DNA of 64,000 nucleotides from Aurantibacillus circumpalustris (GTDB lineage: Bacteria > Bacteroidota > Bacteroidia > B-17B0 > Aurantibacillaceae), in NCBI RefSeq assembly GCF_029625215.1, contig NZ_CP121197.1, positions 1,488,001 through 1,552,000 of the forward strand. The letters are read 5' to 3'. This document shows, piece after piece, positions 62,497 to 64,000 of the stretch. Numbering within the stretch: position 1 is the first letter of the stretch; every line of letters starts with the position of its first letter. The notes under the pieces were generated by a model that made no database searches, was not told the origin of the DNA, and saw nothing but the letters and a program-made list of their open reading frames with translations. The position numbers were made by a program, and so were the translations under genes.

Positions 62497-63438
62497 TTAC
62501 CAGACTTTCACATTCTCTTTTTTCTTGAAGTCTTCATAAACAGATTTTATCCCTGCCTCTAACTCAATGGAATGTTTCCACCCAAGCTTATGTAAAAAGC
62601 TAACATCCATTAGTTTTCTTGGTGTGCCGTCTGGTTTGCTCAAATCATGTTTAATTTCGCCTTTATAACCAACTATTTTTTGAATGAGTAGAGCAAGATC
62701 CTTAATAGTAAGATCAACACCAGTTCCAATATTTACATGCTGACTACCTTCGTAATTTTGCATGAGATAAACACAAGCATCTGCCATATCATCAGCGTGC
62801 AAAAATTCACGCATTGGTGAACCAGTTCCCCACATTTCAACGAAGGGAAGGTTATTTTCTTTTGCTTCGTGAAATTTACGAATCAAAGCCGGTAATACAT
62901 GAGAATTATTTAGATTGTAATTATCATTTTGACCATACAAATTCGTTGGCATCACCGAAATAAAATTGGCGCCGTACTGCCTTCTATAACTCTCACACAA
63001 TTTGATCCCCGCAATTTTTGCAATCGCATAAGGTTCATTCGTATCTTCCAAATAACCACTTAATAAATATTCTTCTTTTAAAGGTTGTGGTGCAAGTTTC
63101 GGGTAAATGCAAGAAGAACCCAAAAACATAAGTTTTGTTACTTTGTTTTCAAAAGCAGAATGAAGAACATTGTTTTGGATCATCAAATTTTCGTATAAAA
63201 AATCTGCTCTATAAACATTATTAGCATTGATGCCACCAACTTTTGCAGCCGCTAAAAAAACATAATCAGGTTTTTCTGTTCTAAAAAAATCAGATACTTG
63301 TTGTTGATTCCTTAAATCTAATTCTTTGGAAGTTTTTAATACAAAATTTGAAAATCCTTTGTTTTGTAAATTTCTTAAAATGGCCGAACCTACCATTCCA
63401 CGGTGCCCGGCGATGTATATTTTGGATTCTGCGTTCAT
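62497..63438 (-). CDS. fcl: GDP-L-fucose synthase
   Basis: The 313-residue short-chain dehydrogenase/epimerase converts GDP-4-keto-6-deoxymannose to GDP-L-fucose. NADP motif [15 protein letters not shown] lies at residue 10, [14 protein letters not shown] near 61, catalytic Ser in [15 protein letters not shown], and [13 protein letters not shown] with Tyr/Lys near residue 136. The [20 protein letters not shown] segment and the C-terminal [10 protein letters not shown] are family-typical. It follows gmd, its substrate supplier, after 59 bp. Confidence 0.96.
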   Translation of the reverse strand: MNAESKIYIAGHRGMVGSAILRNLQNKGFSNFVLKTSKELDLRNQQQVSDFFRTEKPDYVFLAAAKVGGINANNVYRADFLYENLMIQNNVLHSAFENKVTKLMFLGSSCIYPKLAPQPLKEEYLLSGYLEDTNEPYAIAKIAGIKLCESYRRQYGANFISVMPTNLYGQNDNYNLNNSHVLPALIRKFHEAKENNLPFVEMWGTGSPMREFLHADDMADACVYLMQNYEGSQHVNIGTGVDLTIKDLALLIQKIVGYKGEIKHDLSKPDGTPRKLMDVSFLHKLGWKHSIELEAGIKSVYEDFKKKENVKVW

Positions 63439-63497
63439 TCTTGTTTACACAATTTATAACTTAGCTTAAAGAATTTGTTTGGGATAAAATAAATTAC

Positions 63498-64000
63498 TTA
63501 TTCTTTGTAATTTAAAACCTTGTGTCCGCCCTCTATTAAATATTTGTCGCGTTTAAATAATTCAAGATCGGCTTGAACCATTTCTTTACAGAGTTCAGAA
63601 ACAGTGTAGGTTGGAGTCCAGCCCATTTTATTTTTAGCTTTTGTAGCGTCACCTACCAAAAGATCTACCTCAGCAGGACGATAATATTTTGGATCTATCT
63701 CAACTAATGTTTTACCACTTTTAATGTCGATTCCTTTTTCATTTTCATTTTTTCCTTCCCATTTCAACGCAATGCCTACTTCGGCAAAAGCCATATTAAT
63801 AAACTCTCTAACGGTTATCTTAATACCGGTGGCAAGCACAAAATCATCTGGTTCATCTTGCTGTAACATACGCCACATACCTTCCACATAATCTTTAGCA
63901 TGTCCCCAGTCGCGTTCAGAATCAATGTTCCCCATAAAAAGTTTGTCCTGCATTCCCAAACTAATTTTTGCGACTGCTCTGGTTATTTTACGGGTAACAA
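63498..64000 (-). CDS. gmd: GDP-mannose 4,6-dehydratase, C-terminal part (cut by window)
   Basis: This is the C-terminal ~167 residues of the enzyme that makes GDP-4-keto-6-deoxy-D-mannose. The frame continues past 64000 through VTRKITRAVAKISLGMQDKL. Typical segments follow: NIDSERDWGHAKDYVEGMW, FVLATGIKITVREFI, IDPKYYRPAEVDLLVGDATKAKNKMGW. A short ATG-initiated call at 63959 would miss the rest. It is the upstream partner of fcl in the GDP-fucose pathway. Confidence 0.94.
   Translation of the reverse strand, partial: VTRKITRAVAKISLGMQDKLFMGNIDSERDWGHAKDYVEGMWRMLQQDEPDDFVLATGIKITVREFINMAFAEVGIALKWEGKNENEKGIDIKSGKTLVEIDPKYYRPAEVDLLVGDATKAKNKMGWTPTYTVSELCKEMVQADLELFKRDKYLIEGGHKVLNYKE

Noticed and set aside
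1-64000. tRNA or rRNA genes
   Set aside because: No T-loop GGTTCGAATCC-type sequence with a fitting acceptor stem, and no rRNA-like stretch, was found on either strand.

Overview
This window is chromosomal DNA from a member of the Bacteroidota, probably a Flavobacteriales/Sphingobacteriales-type free-living lineage. The evidence is low-GC coding sequence, secreted proteins ending in type IX secretion (T9SS) C-terminal sorting domains, SpoIIE/TPR phosphatases, LPP20 lipoproteins, an Omp28 protein and TAnnTTTG promoter -7 boxes just upstream of several genes. I found no tRNA, rRNA, CRISPR array, phage or classical insertion sequence.

Layout. 1-1422: 5' part of a large secreted protein that leaves the window. 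1.6-5.7 kb: purL and an FMN glutamate-synthase-like protein. 5.7-15.3 kb (minus strand): SpoIIE phosphatase, reprolysin-type T9SS protease, NAD kinase, a T9SS cargo protein, then selD-mnmH for tRNA selenouridine. 15.7-22.4 kb: DUF2452, a methyltransferase, a tight five-gene minus-strand cluster (outer-membrane protein, YceI, DinB-like, NRDE/TANGO2-like, ATP-grasp), a small HExxH protein and a BamA/TamA-like barrel. 22.4-28.7 kb: accessory T9SS cargo with broken genes, a tandem duplication, REP-like hairpins and a VWA protein. 28.9-41.8 kb: transketolase N-terminal half, ychF, a TIGR00266 protein, a four-helix-bundle gene bounded by inverted repeats, parE, a three-gene lipoprotein operon, a frameshifted ORF6N gene and parC. 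41.9-58.3 kb: housekeeping genes (S41 protease, queA, pheS, rlmD, truA, trmB, ABC transporters, DedA). 58.3-64.0 kb (minus strand): TolC, a WecA/MraY-type transferase, a RemB/Wzi-like barrel, fcl and the end of gmd, which together look like surface-polysaccharide and export functions.

Functional links. SelD makes selenophosphate for MnmH. ParE and ParC form topoisomerase IV although accessory genes separate them. Gmd and Fcl make GDP-L-fucose next to a lipid-carrier sugar transferase and an outer-membrane barrel. Several predicted T9SS clients are present but no T9SS machinery lies in the window.

Most interesting structure. (1) A compact element, 31937-32509, carries one four-helix-bundle (23S rRNA IVP-type) gene between 33-bp near-perfect inverted repeats. 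It fits exactly between the stop codon of one gene and the start of parE. (2) At three loci an accessory gene is flanked by a direct copy of the 3' end of its neighbour: selD around a T9SS gene, an LPP20-like gene around ORF6N, and a T9SS tail in the tandem duplication. This suggests a shared insertion or duplication route. (3) There are dispersed low-complexity palindromic repeats, one of which supplies the signal peptide of the VWA protein. (4) A lipoprotein gene appears to start at ATT.
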